Source of the DNA: DAOUBP01 sp964474695
GTDB taxonomy: Bacteria; Chloroflexota; Anaerolineae; CG2-30-64-16
Assembly: GCA_964474695.1 (NCBI GenBank)
Contig: CAYYTK010000007.1
Coordinates: 1 to 64,000, forward strand
Direction: 5' to 3'
DNA length: 64,000 bases
Position 1 is the first letter of the stretch; every line of letters begins with the position of its first letter. Both the position numbers and the translations under genes were made by a program. This document shows positions 8,410-16,971 of the stretch, piece after piece. The notes under the pieces are model-generated. The model saw only the letters and a list, made by a program, of their open reading frames with translations, ran no database searches and had not been told where the DNA came from.

Positions 8410-11093
8410 TTCCACATAAACTCCGTCTTCGGAATTTCATGTGTTACCGCGAAGAACAGAGCCTTGATTTCGGCGGCATCCATCTGGCGTGCCTGGCGGG
8501 CGAGAACGGGCATGGAAAATCCGCGCTGCTGGACGCGATGACCTGGGCGCTGTGGGGCCGCGCGCGGGCGCGGCGCGACGATGAGTTGATCGCGCTGGGT
8601 GAGGCCGAGATGTGGGTCGAGCTGGAGTTCGGCCTGGGCCCGCAGCGTTATCGCGTGTGGCGGCAGCGGAGCAAGAAGGGGCGGGGCCAGAGCGACCTGC
8701 ATTTTTATGTTTGGAATAGCGGAGCAAGCACCCTGAGCGGAGCGGAGCGAAGTCGAAGGGCGCTTGCGGAGCGGTCATCAGGGGCAGCATCCTTCGACTC
8801 CGTCCGGCAGACTGCGCCGGACTCCGCTCAGGATGCTGCGAGCGCAGAGGATGGTGACTGGCAGCTCCTGGACGAAGGCGGGCTGAACGAGCGGCAGGCG
8901 TTGATCATCCGGACGCTGCGGCTGGATTACGATACCTTTGTCAATTCGGCGTTCTTGCTCCAGGGCAAGGCTGATTCCTTTACCGTGAAGACTGCCAGCG
9001 AGCGCAAGCAGATCCTGGCCGACATTTTGGGCCTGGCGCGTTATGATCTTTACGAGGCGCGGGCCAAGGATGAGGCGCAGGCGCGCAAGGACCAGGCCGC
9101 GCGCATTGCCGGCGAGATCGCGAGCGTCGACCTTGAGCTGGGACGCCGGAGCGAGTATGAGGCGCGCTTGCAGAGCGCTCGAACGACGGCCGCTGCTGCT
9201 GCCACCTCTGTGAAAGCTGCCGAAGTGGAGCAGGGGAAGGCGCGGCTGGCGCACCAGGAGCGCCAGGCACAGGCGCGACAACTTGCGGATCTGCGCAATC
9301 GGCTGGCGCGCGCGGAGCGCGACCTGGCCGAGGGGCGCAGCCAGTTTGCGGCGGCCCAAGCGAGGCTGGCGCAGCTTGAGGCGGTGCTGGCGCGGCGCGA
9401 CGAGATCGAGGCAGGCTGGGCCGAACTGCAGCGCGCGCGCGCCGACGATGCGGCCTGGAACGCGCGCCTGCTCCGCCACACCCAGGCCGGCGAGCAGCTC
9501 AATCGGGCGCGGTTGGCGGTGGATCAGGCCCGGCTGGCGTTGGAAGCGGATCACCGCCGGTTGACTGACCGGCAAGCTGAACTGGGCCGCAAGGCCGCCG
9601 CGGGGCAAGCACAGGCTGCGCTCCTGGCCGAAGCGCGGGCTAGCCTGGACCATATGGCCGCGCAGCAGGCGCGGCGTGATGCCATCGCGGCCGAGCTGCG
9701 CGAGAACGGCGAAGCGACCGCGGCGTTGAAGGTGGAAGGTGACAGGCTGAAGGCAGAAGGCCAGGCGGTCCGGGACAAAATCGATATGATGACCGCGTCC
9801 GAGTCAGCCGTCTGTCCCCTTTGCCAGCAGCCGCTGGCTCCCGACCAGCGCGACCGGATGCTGGCGGAGTTGTCCGGGGAGCGGAAAGCGCTGGCCGAGC
9901 GCTTCAAGGCAACCGGCGCCAACCATAAGGCGTTGGTCGAGCGCAGAGTGCTGCTGGAGGATGAGGATACGACGCTTGCCCGCGAGCTGCGCGCCCGCGA
10001 TGCGCGGCAGCGCCAGGCCGCCCAGGCCGAGGCCGCGGTCGCCGACGGCCTGGCCGCGGCAGACGAGCAGGCCCGCGTCGAGACACAAAGCGCCGAGCTT
10101 GCCGCGCGGCTGGCAGCCGGCGATTACGCCGACGCTGAGCGCGCGGCGTTGGCGCAGGTCCAGGGGCAGCTCGCAGAAATCGGCTACGATGCGGCCGGCC
10201 ATGAGGCGGTCCGGGCGCAGGCCGCGCATCTTGAACAGTTCGAGGCGCTCTACAGCCGGAAATTGCTGCCCGCATTGGATGGCATTGCCGATGCTCGCGG
10301 CCGCGTGGACGCGCTGGCGGCGCAACAGGCCCGCCGCGCGGCCGAGTTGGCCGACGACCAGGCCGAAGCTGAGCGCCTGACGGCTGCGGTGGCGGATTTG
10401 GCGCAACTTGAAGCCGCGCTCAGGCGAACCGACGCCGATGTTGAGCGCGCCGCGCAGATCGAGCGCCGGGCCAGGCTGGAAGAGGGCGCAGCGCTCCAAC
10501 AGATCAACGCTCTGGCTGCGCTTGAAGCGCGCCGCGCGGCGCGTCTCGTTGATCTCGACCGGGTCAACGCCGAGCTGAGCATCTACACCCAGCTTCGGGA
10601 GGCGTTCGGCAAGAAGGGGGTGCAGGCGATGATCATCGAGAGCGCCATCCCCGAGGTGGAGACCGAGGCCAACCGGCTGCTCGCCCGCATGAGCGAGGGG
10701 CGGATGAGCCTGCGGCTGGAGACCCAGCGCGAGAAGGTGACGGGCGGCGTGGCTGAGACGCTGGATATCATCATCGCGGATGAGTTGGGGCCGCGGGCTT
10801 ACGAGCTCTTCAGCGGCGGTGAGAGCTTTCGCGCGAACCTGGCGCTGCGCATCGCGATCAGCAAGCTGCTGGCCCGCCGCGCCGGCGCGCAGCTCCAGAC
10901 GCTGGTGATCGACGAGGGCTTCGGGTCCCAGGATTCACAGGGCCGAGCGCTGGTGGTCGAGGCGATCAATTCGATCCAGGATGATTTCGAGCGCATCCTT
11001 GTGATCACGCACATCGAGGAGCTGAAGGATCTGTTTCCCGCGCGGATCGATGTGGTGAAGACGGCGGATGGGTCTAGGGTGGCGATTGGGTGA
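8406..11093 (+). CDS. sbcC: SbcC/Rad50-type exonuclease ATPase
   Basis: This 895-aa SMC-like ATPase would pair with SbcD/Mre11 to process DNA ends and hairpins. Walker A is GENGHGKSA near residue 33. The zinc-hook CPLC is at 470-473 between two long Ala/Glu/Arg coiled coils. The ABC signature SGGES is near 803 and Walker B LVIDEGFGSQD near 832. Residues about 106-160 are encoded by two copies of a palindromic repeat (8722-8842) and interrupt the N-terminal ATPase lobe in frame. No sbcD lies next to it; the nearest metallophosphatase (12616) is of a different, smaller type. Confidence 0.9.
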   Translation: MIPHKLRLRNFMCYREEQSLDFGGIHLACLAGENGHGKSALLDAMTWALWGRARARRDDELIALGEAEMWVELEFGLGPQRYRVWRQRSKKGRGQSDLHFYVWNSGASTLSGAERSRRALAERSSGAASFDSVRQTAPDSAQDAASAEDGDWQLLDEGGLNERQALIIRTLRLDYDTFVNSAFLLQGKADSFTVKTASERKQILADILGLARYDLYEARAKDEAQARKDQAARIAGEIASVDLELGRRSEYEARLQSARTTAAAAATSVKAAEVEQGKARLAHQERQAQARQLADLRNRLARAERDLAEGRSQFAAAQARLAQLEAVLARRDEIEAGWAELQRARADDAAWNARLLRHTQAGEQLNRARLAVDQARLALEADHRRLTDRQAELGRKAAAGQAQAALLAEARASLDHMAAQQARRDAIAAELRENGEATAALKVEGDRLKAEGQAVRDKIDMMTASESAVCPLCQQPLAPDQRDRMLAELSGERKALAERFKATGANHKALVERRVLLEDEDTTLARELRARDARQRQAAQAEAAVADGLAAADEQARVETQSAELAARLAAGDYADAERAALAQVQGQLAEIGYDAAGHEAVRAQAAHLEQFEALYSRKLLPALDGIADARGRVDALAAQQARRAAELADDQAEAERLTAAVADLAQLEAALRRTDADVERAAQIERRARLEEGAALQQINALAALEARRAARLVDLDRVNAELSIYTQLREAFGKKGVQAMIIESAIPEVETEANRLLARMSEGRMSLRLETQREKVTGGVAETLDIIIADELGPRAYELFSGGESFRANLALRIAISKLLARRAGAQLQTLVIDEGFGSQDSQGRALVVEAINSIQDDFERILVITHIEELKDLFPARIDVVKTADGSRVAIG
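8722..8842 (+). repeat. Two copies of a palindromic repeat inside sbcC
   Basis: One copy spans about 8729-8763 (ccctgagcggag to agtcgaaggg) and a second about 8787-8836 (catccttcgactccg to ccgctcaggatgc). Both share arms with the intergenic elements at 17883, 26126 and 40709 but lack the outer arms. The insertion keeps the sbcC frame open. Confidence 0.85.
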
Positions 11094-11096
11094 CAC

Positions 11097-11125
11097 TTGA
11101 CATTACGAACAATTGTTCGTATAAT
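11097..11125 (+). promoter_or_regulatory. Consensus promoter of the radical-SAM repair gene
   Basis: TTGACA (11097-11102) and TATAAT (11120-11125), both perfect, are separated by 17 bp. A LexA-type palindrome fills the spacer. The start codon follows at 11152 after GGAGG. Confidence 0.9.
11105..11120 (+). promoter_or_regulatory. LexA-type SOS box
   Basis: acgaacaattgttcgt is a perfect 16-bp palindrome of the form CGAAC-N4-GTTCG. This is the LexA/DinR operator layout of Gram-positive bacteria, and a GAAC-N4-GTTC core also fits green non-sulfur bacteria. It occupies the promoter spacer up to the -10 box, an ideal repressor position. The downstream gene looks like a DNA-repair gene, which agrees. 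Confidence 0.85.
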
Positions 11126-11151
11126 GCAGTTGTCATTCAACGGAGGCCATC

Positions 11152-12453
11152 ATGGATACGCGCGAGAAGTTGAACCTGTTGGGTGCGGCGGCGCGCTACG
11201 ATGATTGCAGCGTGGTGGCGACGGATGCGGTTGTCGAGGGCCGCGGGTTTTTCGCGCCGGAGACCGGCGCCGCGCCTGATCCTCGTGTGCTCCCCTGCGT
11301 CTCCCACCTGACAACGCCGTGGGGCGAACGTAAAGCTACCCTCAAGGTGCTGCAAACCAGCTCCTGCCAGAACAACTGCAACTACTGCGCGTTCCGCGCG
11401 GGCCGCGATTTTCAGCGCGCACATCTGACGCCCGACGAGCTGGCGCACAGCTTCGATCTGATGTATCGCGCCGGGCTGGTGGAGAGCCTGTTCCTGAGCT
11501 CCGGCGTGATAGGCACGAACCGGACGATGGACGAGATGCTGGCAACGGTGGAGCTGGTCCGGCTGAAGTACGGCTTCCGCGGCTATATCCATCTCAAGCT
11601 GTTGCCCGGCGCGGAGGCGGCGCACATCGAGCGGGCCGTGGCGCTGGCTGATCGTGTGTCGGCCAACCTGGAGGCGCCGACGCGCGCGGCTTTGGCTGCG
11701 CTTGCGCCGATGAAGAACATGCCGGAACTGGTGAGTCCGCTGCGCACGGCAGCGGAGATCCGACGTAAGATGGCAGCGGCGTCCTTCGACTTCGCCTCGT
11801 CATCCTTCGACTTCGCCCGGCAGACGGCGCCGGGCTCCGCTCAGGATGCCTGGAGCGGCGGGGTTGGGGCAGGTGCGAGGACGGGGGCAGGTGCAAGACC
11901 TGCCCCTACCTGGGGGAAGGCCCGGCTGGGGCTGTCGACCCAGTTTGTGGTGGGGCCGGGGGGCGAAAGCGACCGGGAGCTGCTCGCGACGGCGCAGATG
12001 CTTTACCGCGAGGCCGGGGTGGCGCGGGCGTACTACAGTGCATTTTCGCCGGTGAGGGGCACGCCACTGGAGGACACAGCTCCCACGGATCCCGCGCGCG
12101 AGTTCCGCCTCTACCAGGCGGATTGGCTGCTGCGCTACTATCGCTTCAGCGCGGAGGAGCTGCCGTTCGATACGGAGGGCTGCCTGCGCGTCGATCTTGA
12201 CCCGAAGGCTGCCTGGGCCGAGGCGCACCCTGAGTGTTTTCCGGTGGAGGTCAACGTCGCGCCGCTGGTGGAACTGATGCGTGTGCCCGGCATCGGACCG
12301 AGATCGGCCAGGGCCATCGTGGACGCGCGGCGTATCAGCAAGCTGCGCGAACTCGGTGATTTGCGCAAGCTCGGCGCGCGGGCAGACCGCGCTGCGCAGT
12401 TTGTCACCCTGGCCAACCGCCGGCCGCCTCATCAACCCCCGCTGCCGTTCTAA
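11152..12453 (+). CDS. Radical-SAM DNA modification/repair protein with HhH
   Basis: This 433-aa protein has a radical-SAM cluster C72-x3-C76-x2-C79 (SSCQNNCNYC) near the N-terminus and a helix-hairpin-helix segment (VPGIGPRSARAIVDAR) at about 380-395. It fits the family of putative DNA modification/repair radical-SAM proteins (TIGR03916 type), often found beside a uracil-DNA-glycosylase-like gene; no such partner is adjacent here. A near-consensus promoter with a LexA-type box lies upstream, so SOS induction is likely. Residues about 210-254 come from two repeat elements (11780-11850 and 11861-11912) and are absent from a typical family member by inference. The reaction is unknown. Confidence 0.8.
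   Translation: MDTREKLNLLGAAARYDDCSVVATDAVVEGRGFFAPETGAAPDPRVLPCVSHLTTPWGERKATLKVLQTSSCQNNCNYCAFRAGRDFQRAHLTPDELAHSFDLMYRAGLVESLFLSSGVIGTNRTMDEMLATVELVRLKYGFRGYIHLKLLPGAEAAHIERAVALADRVSANLEAPTRAALAALAPMKNMPELVSPLRTAAEIRRKMAAASFDFASSSFDFARQTAPGSAQDAWSGGVGAGARTGAGARPAPTWGKARLGLSTQFVVGPGGESDRELLATAQMLYREAGVARAYYSAFSPVRGTPLEDTAPTDPAREFRLYQADWLLRYYRFSAEELPFDTEGCLRVDLDPKAAWAEAHPECFPVEVNVAPLVELMRVPGIGPRSARAIVDARRISKLRELGDLRKLGARADRAAQFVTLANRRPPHQPPLPF
11780..11850 (+). repeat. Palindromic repeat inside the radical-SAM gene
   Basis: gtccttcgacttcgcc, a second catccttcgacttcgcc and then ctccgctcaggatgcc reproduce the arms of the dispersed element. The repeat is in frame and encodes Ser/Phe/Asp/Ala-rich residues. 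Confidence 0.85.
11861..11912 (+). repeat. Second, unrelated palindromic repeat inside the radical-SAM gene
   Basis: ggggcaggt (11884-11892) and acctgcccc (11898-11906) form a 9-bp stem around gcaag, preceded by a direct copy of ggggcaggtgc at 11866-11876. It encodes Gly/Ala/Arg-rich residues and keeps the frame. Confidence 0.7.
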
Positions 12454-12472
12454 ACATCACGCTTTCATCCTC

Positions 12473-12512
12473 TGCCCCCCTTCCAGCAACACCGGAAAGG
12501 GGGCATTCTTTT
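12473..12512 (+). terminator. Terminator after the radical-SAM gene
   Basis: tgccccccttcc (12473-12484) pairs with ggaaagggggca (12494-12505) with one mismatch and is followed by ttctttt. Confidence 0.75.
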
Positions 12513-12531
12513 GCTTGAGGTTTTTTCACCT

Positions 12532-12560
12532 TTGTGCTTCCCGGCTGCAAATGGTATCAT
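12532..12560 (+). promoter_or_regulatory. Possible extended -10 promoter of the metallophosphatase gene
   Basis: TATCAT (12555-12560) is preceded by TGG, giving an extended -10. A weak -35 (TTGTGC, 12532-12537) is 17 bp upstream. Confidence 0.4.
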
Positions 12561-12615
12561 ATGTTGCTGTGGAACAGCGACCAGGCTCGCAGATATCCTA
12601 CTGAGTTGGTGAGTA

Positions 12616-13263
12616 GTGGCACTCTGGGCGATTCTCTCAGATGTTCATGGTCGGGGCGATCGCCTGGCGCGCGCCCTGGCCGATGCCCGCGGCCAGGGCG
12701 CGACGACGATTCTGGCCCTCGGCGATATCGGCAGCACTCATGCGCTGGATCTACTGGATGCCGCCGAGGCCAGGTGCGTGTTCGGCAATTGGGAGGCTTC
12801 CGGGCTACGAGGACTGCCCGCATCTTACCGTAATTGGGTGATGCGGTGGCCGGCGTTGGCGCAGGCCGATGGCTTTTGTGCTGCGCACGCCAGCCTCGTC
12901 TGGCCCACCGGGCTGGAGATCGTGCAGGTGGTGGAGTATCTGCGGGCGCGATCGCTGCATTGGACCGAGCTTTTTCCTTCCCTGCAGCGCTCCGAAGAGG
13001 CGCGTTGGGCGGCCTTGACGGAGTTGGAGGCGGCGGGCCAGGCGGTTTTCTTCCACGGTCACACCCACTGCCAGGAGGCGTGGTGTTGGACGCTGGGCAG
13101 CGCGCCGGTGCGTGTGGATGGCTCCAGGACGGAGCTTGTAATCCAGGCGGATGAGCGCTGGCTGATCGGCGTGGGCAGCGTAGGGGATCCGCATGATGGC
13201 GGCGGCGTCTGCTATGCGTTGTATGATCCGGCCGCACACAAAGTCACCTGGCGGCGGGTGTAG
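12616..13263 (+). CDS. Calcineurin-like metallophosphoesterase (YfcE/MJ0936-like)
   Basis: This 215-aa binuclear-metal phosphoesterase shows ordered motifs: SDVHG (D-x-H), LGDIGS (GD), GNWE in place of the usual GNHE/GNCD, and FHGHTH. Small stand-alone members include phosphodiesterases and nucleotide phosphatases. The GTG start has only a weak Shine-Dalgarno (ttggtgag). It is not SbcD, which is longer and has a different capping domain. The replaced histidine in GNWE could lower activity. Substrate is unknown. Confidence 0.82.
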   Translation: MALWAILSDVHGRGDRLARALADARGQGATTILALGDIGSTHALDLLDAAEARCVFGNWEASGLRGLPASYRNWVMRWPALAQADGFCAAHASLVWPTGLEIVQVVEYLRARSLHWTELFPSLQRSEEARWAALTELEAAGQAVFFHGHTHCQEAWCWTLGSAPVRVDGSRTELVIQADERWLIGVGSVGDPHDGGGVCYALYDPAAHKVTWRRV

Positions 13264-13309
13264 CGACCGCTGATCGTCTGGACGTGCGTTCTGTTGGGGG
13301 AAAGCTGAC

Positions 13310-14104
13310 ATGTTCACAGTGGGTTTTGCCCAGTTCGCACCACAACGCCATAACATCCCAGGCAACATCGCGGCCGTGGAAGCGCTGTTGCACGACGTGC
13401 GGGCCGATGTGTTGGTGCTGCCGGAGTTGGCCAACTCCGGCTATATGTATCTGTCGCCGGCCGACCTGGCGCCGCATGCTGAACCGGCCGACGGATCGGG
13501 TCCGCTTCTGGCCGCCGTGCAGCGCCTGGCCGGAGCGATGGGCGGCGTCATCGTCACCGGGTTTGCCGAGCGGGCGCAGGAAGGGCTCTATAATTCCGCG
13601 GCTGCGGTCAACGGTGCGGGCGTTGTGCAGGTTTATCGCAAGACGCATTTGTTTCACGATGAAAAGGGGCTGTTCTTGCCGGGCGACACCGGCTTTCGCG
13701 TCTTCGAGCATGCCGGCGTGCGCATCGGGATGATGATCTGCTTCGATTGGTATTTCCCGGAATCGGCGAGGGCTTTGGCGCTGCGCGGCGCGCAAGTCAT
13801 CGCGCATCCGGCGAACCTGGTGCTGCCGCATTGTCAGACCGCGATGGTGACGCGCTGCCTGGAGAACCGCGTGTTCGCCGTTACCACGAATCGCTATGGG
13901 GGGGAGACGCTGCCTGACGGCCGCGCGCTCACCTTCACCGGCGCATCTCAGGTGATCGATGCGCGGGGCAACCGGTTGTGTCAGGCGCCGGTCGAGGGGG
14001 ATGCCGTCATGTTGGTTGAGATCGATCCCGCGCTGGCCGATGACAAGCGGGTGACGCCGTGCAATGACCTCTTTGTCGATCGCAGGCCGGAGATGTATGC
14101 CTGA
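13310..14104 (+). CDS. Nitrilase-superfamily amidohydrolase
   Basis: This 264-aa carbon-nitrogen hydrolase has its catalytic triad visible as E39 (LPELANSG), K111 (YRKTHLF) and C144 (MICFDWYFPE). The arrangement fits omega-amidase, beta-ureidopropionase or N-carbamoylputrescine-amidase-like branches, which cleave amide C-N bonds. ATG 13310 follows ttggggg. The gene lies 46 bp after the metallophosphatase on the same strand and may be co-transcribed. The substrate cannot be decided from sequence. Confidence 0.85.
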   Translation: MFTVGFAQFAPQRHNIPGNIAAVEALLHDVRADVLVLPELANSGYMYLSPADLAPHAEPADGSGPLLAAVQRLAGAMGGVIVTGFAERAQEGLYNSAAAVNGAGVVQVYRKTHLFHDEKGLFLPGDTGFRVFEHAGVRIGMMICFDWYFPESARALALRGAQVIAHPANLVLPHCQTAMVTRCLENRVFAVTTNRYGGETLPDGRALTFTGASQVIDARGNRLCQAPVEGDAVMLVEIDPALADDKRVTPCNDLFVDRRPEMYA

Positions 14105-14113
14105 CCGGAGCGC

Positions 14114-14142
14114 TTTCCATCGACAACACAGTGTGCTAGAAT
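14114..14142 (+). promoter_or_regulatory. Promoter of the esterase operon
   Basis: TTTCCA (14114-14119) and TAGAAT (14137-14142) have a 17-bp spacer and lie 26 bp before the ATG at 14168. AGGAG stands at 14156-14160. Confidence 0.55.
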
Positions 14143-14167
14143 ATCCCTCACAATCAGGAGATGTGCA

Positions 14168-14929
14168 ATGACGCAACATGCCCATCTTGATCCTTCTGCA
14201 TTTTTCCTGCCAGGCGGTCCGACCGGGGTCTTGTTGATCCACGGCTACACCGGCTCACCGACCGAGATGCGCCGGATTGGCGATAGCTTGCATGCGGCCG
14301 GTTTGACCGTGTCCGGCCCACGGCTGCCAGGACACGGGACCACGCCGGAGGAGATGAACCGCTGTCGTTGGACGGACTGGACGGCGCATGTGGAACAGGC
14401 GCTGGCTGATTTGCGGGCGCAGTGCAGCACGGTATTCGTCGCCGGCCTGTCGATGGGCTCCCTGCTGACGTTGTATCTGGCTCGCCGGCACCCGGACCTT
14501 CCGGGCATCATCTTGTATTCTCCCGCGCCGTGGGTGCGAAACCGGCTCATCTATCTTGCTCCCCTGGGCAGATACTTTGTGGCTGCGCAGCCGAAGCCCG
14601 GCGACAGCGACCTGGTCGATCCGGAGGCTGACCGCCAAATCTGGTGCTATGACGTCGATCCGGCGGGCGCGGCCGCGGAGCTTCTCAAGCTTATGCTGCG
14701 CGTGCGCTGGAATCTCGCCAAGGTTACCTGCCCGGCCTTGATTATCCACAGTTGCGGTGATAGGTCGATCCATCCGGAGAGCGCGCGCCGCACCTTTGAG
14801 CGCATCGGTTCTCACGATAAACAACTATTGACCCTGGATGATTCGGGCCACTGCATCACTGTCGACGTGCATTGGCAGTGGGTGGCCGAGAAAAGCCTTG
14901 CGTTCATACGTGCCCATGAAGGAGGGTGA
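14168..14929 (+). CDS. Carboxylesterase, Est30-like alpha/beta hydrolase
   Basis: This 253-aa alpha/beta hydrolase contains the oxyanion motif HGYTGSP (25-31), nucleophile S95 in GLSMG, acid D198 (CGDRSIHP) and H228 (DDSGHCI). It belongs with Est30-type carboxylesterases and monoacylglycerol lipases that hydrolyse short acyl esters. There is no signal peptide, so it is cytoplasmic. The next gene starts 1 bp after its stop, so the two probably form an operon. Confidence 0.85.
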   Translation: MTQHAHLDPSAFFLPGGPTGVLLIHGYTGSPTEMRRIGDSLHAAGLTVSGPRLPGHGTTPEEMNRCRWTDWTAHVEQALADLRAQCSTVFVAGLSMGSLLTLYLARRHPDLPGIILYSPAPWVRNRLIYLAPLGRYFVAAQPKPGDSDLVDPEADRQIWCYDVDPAGAAAELLKLMLRVRWNLAKVTCPALIIHSCGDRSIHPESARRTFERIGSHDKQLLTLDDSGHCITVDVHWQWVAEKSLAFIRAHEGG

Positions 14930-14930
14930 G

Positions 14931-15983
14931 ATGCGCAGGTTTCTGATTCGTTGGCTTCTCATCAGCGTGGTTCTGCTGCTGGCGGCCACGGCAATCGTCG
15001 CGTGGGCGCACAGCAGCGATGGTGTCGCGGACGGCGCGGCGCAGGAGATGGGCCGGAGCCTTGGCTTGCAGGCCGCCGCAACCCCATCTGCCTCATCCGA
15101 TACGATCATGCACATCGTCAAGCGCGGCGAGACGTTAGCGGCGATCGCACAGCGGTACGGCATCGACCTCTGGGACATCGCGAACACCAACGGGATCACC
15201 AATCCTGCCCGCATCTACGTCGGCCAGGTGCTGCGGATACCGCTGCCCGCCACGCCGATCCCGACGACGGCGATGGCTTGTCCTTGCGAGGAGATCGTGA
15301 TCATCAGCCCCAGCCGTGGGATGACGATCACAAGTCCGATCACCGTGTCCGGCATGGCATCGTCGCCGTTCGAGCAGACGGTGGTGGCGGCCGTGCTGGA
15401 TGGCAGCGGCGCGCAGATCGGCGTTGCGACAGGCAGCATCGCGGGCGAGATGGGCGCGCGCGGTCCGTTCACGGTGACGGTGCCGTTCACTGTGCCGTTC
15501 AACAGCCAGCCAGGCCGCGTTCAGGTGTTCACGGAGAGCCCGCGCGACGGCGCCATAGAGCATCTCAGCTCGGTGACGGTGGCGATCCAGGGACTCGATA
15601 TCGATGCGCTGCTGGAGCAGATGGAGACGGCGATTTCCCTGAAGGACCCCGTGATGCTGGCAGCGCTGATGTCACCGCAGTTCCGATTCGGTGCGGGTGG
15701 GCTCAAATCAGAGTTGGCCGACATGTCGGCTCAGCAGGCCATCGCGATGCTATGGCTCTATGGCCAAGAGTCAGCCAGCCCCAGGCTCGATTTCAGTGTG
15801 AATGCCCGCGGCTTATTGGGCGACCGGATCACCTGGCCGGATGATGTGTTGCATGTGGTGTACAGCACCGGTTGGGGCGCGAACCAGAACGACGATGCGT
15901 TTCTGTTGTTCGGGTCAGTCGATGGACGGGCGCGTTGGACGGGCATATTGTACGTGGTCAACGATCTGATCGACTATCGCTGA
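14931..15983 (+). CDS. LysM and Gmad2 domain cell-envelope protein
   Basis: This 350-aa protein has an N-terminal membrane segment (WLLISVVLLLAATAIVAW), then a LysM domain at about 62-107 (RGETLAAIAQRYGID, YVGQVLRIP) that binds peptidoglycan. A Gmad2-type immunoglobulin-like domain follows at about 120-205 (ITSPITVSG, GARGPFTVTVPF). The C-terminal 130 residues are unassigned. It starts with aaggagggtgag before the ATG, a near-perfect ribosome site. An earlier in-frame ATG at 14838 lies inside the esterase and is rejected. The likely role is an extracytoplasmic wall-associated protein; the partner is unknown. Confidence 0.8.
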   Translation: MRRFLIRWLLISVVLLLAATAIVAWAHSSDGVADGAAQEMGRSLGLQAAATPSASSDTIMHIVKRGETLAAIAQRYGIDLWDIANTNGITNPARIYVGQVLRIPLPATPIPTTAMACPCEEIVIISPSRGMTITSPITVSGMASSPFEQTVVAAVLDGSGAQIGVATGSIAGEMGARGPFTVTVPFTVPFNSQPGRVQVFTESPRDGAIEHLSSVTVAIQGLDIDALLEQMETAISLKDPVMLAALMSPQFRFGAGGLKSELADMSAQQAIAMLWLYGQESASPRLDFSVNARGLLGDRITWPDDVLHVVYSTGWGANQNDDAFLLFGSVDGRARWTGILYVVNDLIDYR

Positions 15984-16009
15984 TCGGCGCCAGGGAGCAT
16001 GTGACCGCT

Positions 16010-16930
16010 ATGGTTGACGATGATGCTTGTTTCGATGTGATGTGTTATGGAACCATCAGCCTCGAAAATGTGACTCGGTTAGCGCATCTGCCGACCCCGC
16101 GGCGCGATGCTCCCGCGCTTTACGAATACGATGAGTTGGGCGGTGAGGCGCTGAAAGTCGCTGTTCCGCTGGCGTTGTGGGGCCTGCGGGTGGCGGTGGC
16201 GGGCAATTTCATCGGCACCGACCGCAAGGGCGAGTCTATCCTGTCTGAGCTGAAACGCTATCCCACGATCGACACCCGTTACATCCGGCAATGCAGCGGC
16301 GTGTCGACCCCCTTTTCGCGTATCCTGGTGACGGCCGATGGCGAACGCAGCCGCATCGCGTATGGGTACGATCAGACGCCTAAGGATGAGCTGAGCCCTG
16401 CCATGATGCAGCAGGCCAGGGTGTTGAGTGTGGATGCCTACGGCCGGGACGAGCGGGATCGTGCAGCAGGCGTTGCGCGGCAGTTTCAGCGCACGGTGAT
16501 TTCGGCCGATGCCATCTGGCCCCAATATCCGCTAGCGAGCCTCAGTGACGTTGTGGTCATCTCCAATGCCTGGCTGCAAAGCAATTTTCCAGGCACCTAT
16601 GAATACGATCATGCGCTGGAATTGCAGCAGCAGGGTGCGGGTGTGATCATTGTGACGGACGGGCCGGGGCCGGTGCTGGTGGTGCGCGCGGATGGCGCGC
16701 CGTTTGGCGTAGAGCCGTACGAAATCGAGCGGATTGTCGATACCAGCGGCGCCGGTGACCTGTTCAAGGCCGGCATCATCTACGCATGGCTGCAGCCCGA
16801 ATGGTCGCTGGAGTATAAGGTGAAGTTTGCCTGCGCAGCAGCGGGCCTGAACTGTGCGCGTGATCGTTCTATCGAATCACCTCCTACGTTGGATGAGATC
16901 TTCTCCCTGATGGGCGCCCAGGCGCGCTGA
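16010..16930 (+). CDS. PfkB-family carbohydrate kinase
   Basis: This 306-aa protein has ribokinase-fold signatures: GGEALKVAVPLALWG near residue 45 (the GG motif) and the DTSGAGD anion-hole/catalytic motif near 245. Such kinases phosphorylate sugars, nucleosides or related alcohols. Both GTG 16001 and ATG 16010 are possible; cagggag at 15991-15997 suits ATG 16010 better in spacing. It is 26 bp after the LysM gene and is probably in the same operon. The substrate cannot be told from the motifs. Confidence 0.82.
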   Translation: MVDDDACFDVMCYGTISLENVTRLAHLPTPRRDAPALYEYDELGGEALKVAVPLALWGLRVAVAGNFIGTDRKGESILSELKRYPTIDTRYIRQCSGVSTPFSRILVTADGERSRIAYGYDQTPKDELSPAMMQQARVLSVDAYGRDERDRAAGVARQFQRTVISADAIWPQYPLASLSDVVVISNAWLQSNFPGTYEYDHALELQQQGAGVIIVTDGPGPVLVVRADGAPFGVEPYEIERIVDTSGAGDLFKAGIIYAWLQPEWSLEYKVKFACAAAGLNCARDRSIESPPTLDEIFSLMGAQAR

Positions 16931-16936
16931 ATAACC

Positions 16937-16965
16937 TGGACAATTCCGCGTCTTGATGCTAGACT
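16937..16965 (+). promoter_or_regulatory. Possible promoter of the aminotransferase gene
   Basis: TGGACA (16937-16942) and TAGACT (16960-16965) are 17 bp apart. The following palindrome would then lie at the very start of the transcript. Confidence 0.4.
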
Positions 16966-16971
16966 GGCAGC

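Noticed and set aside
12616..13263. sbcD candidate for the nearby sbcC
   Set aside because: The protein is only 215 aa, lacks the SbcD capping domain and has GNWE in place of GNHE.
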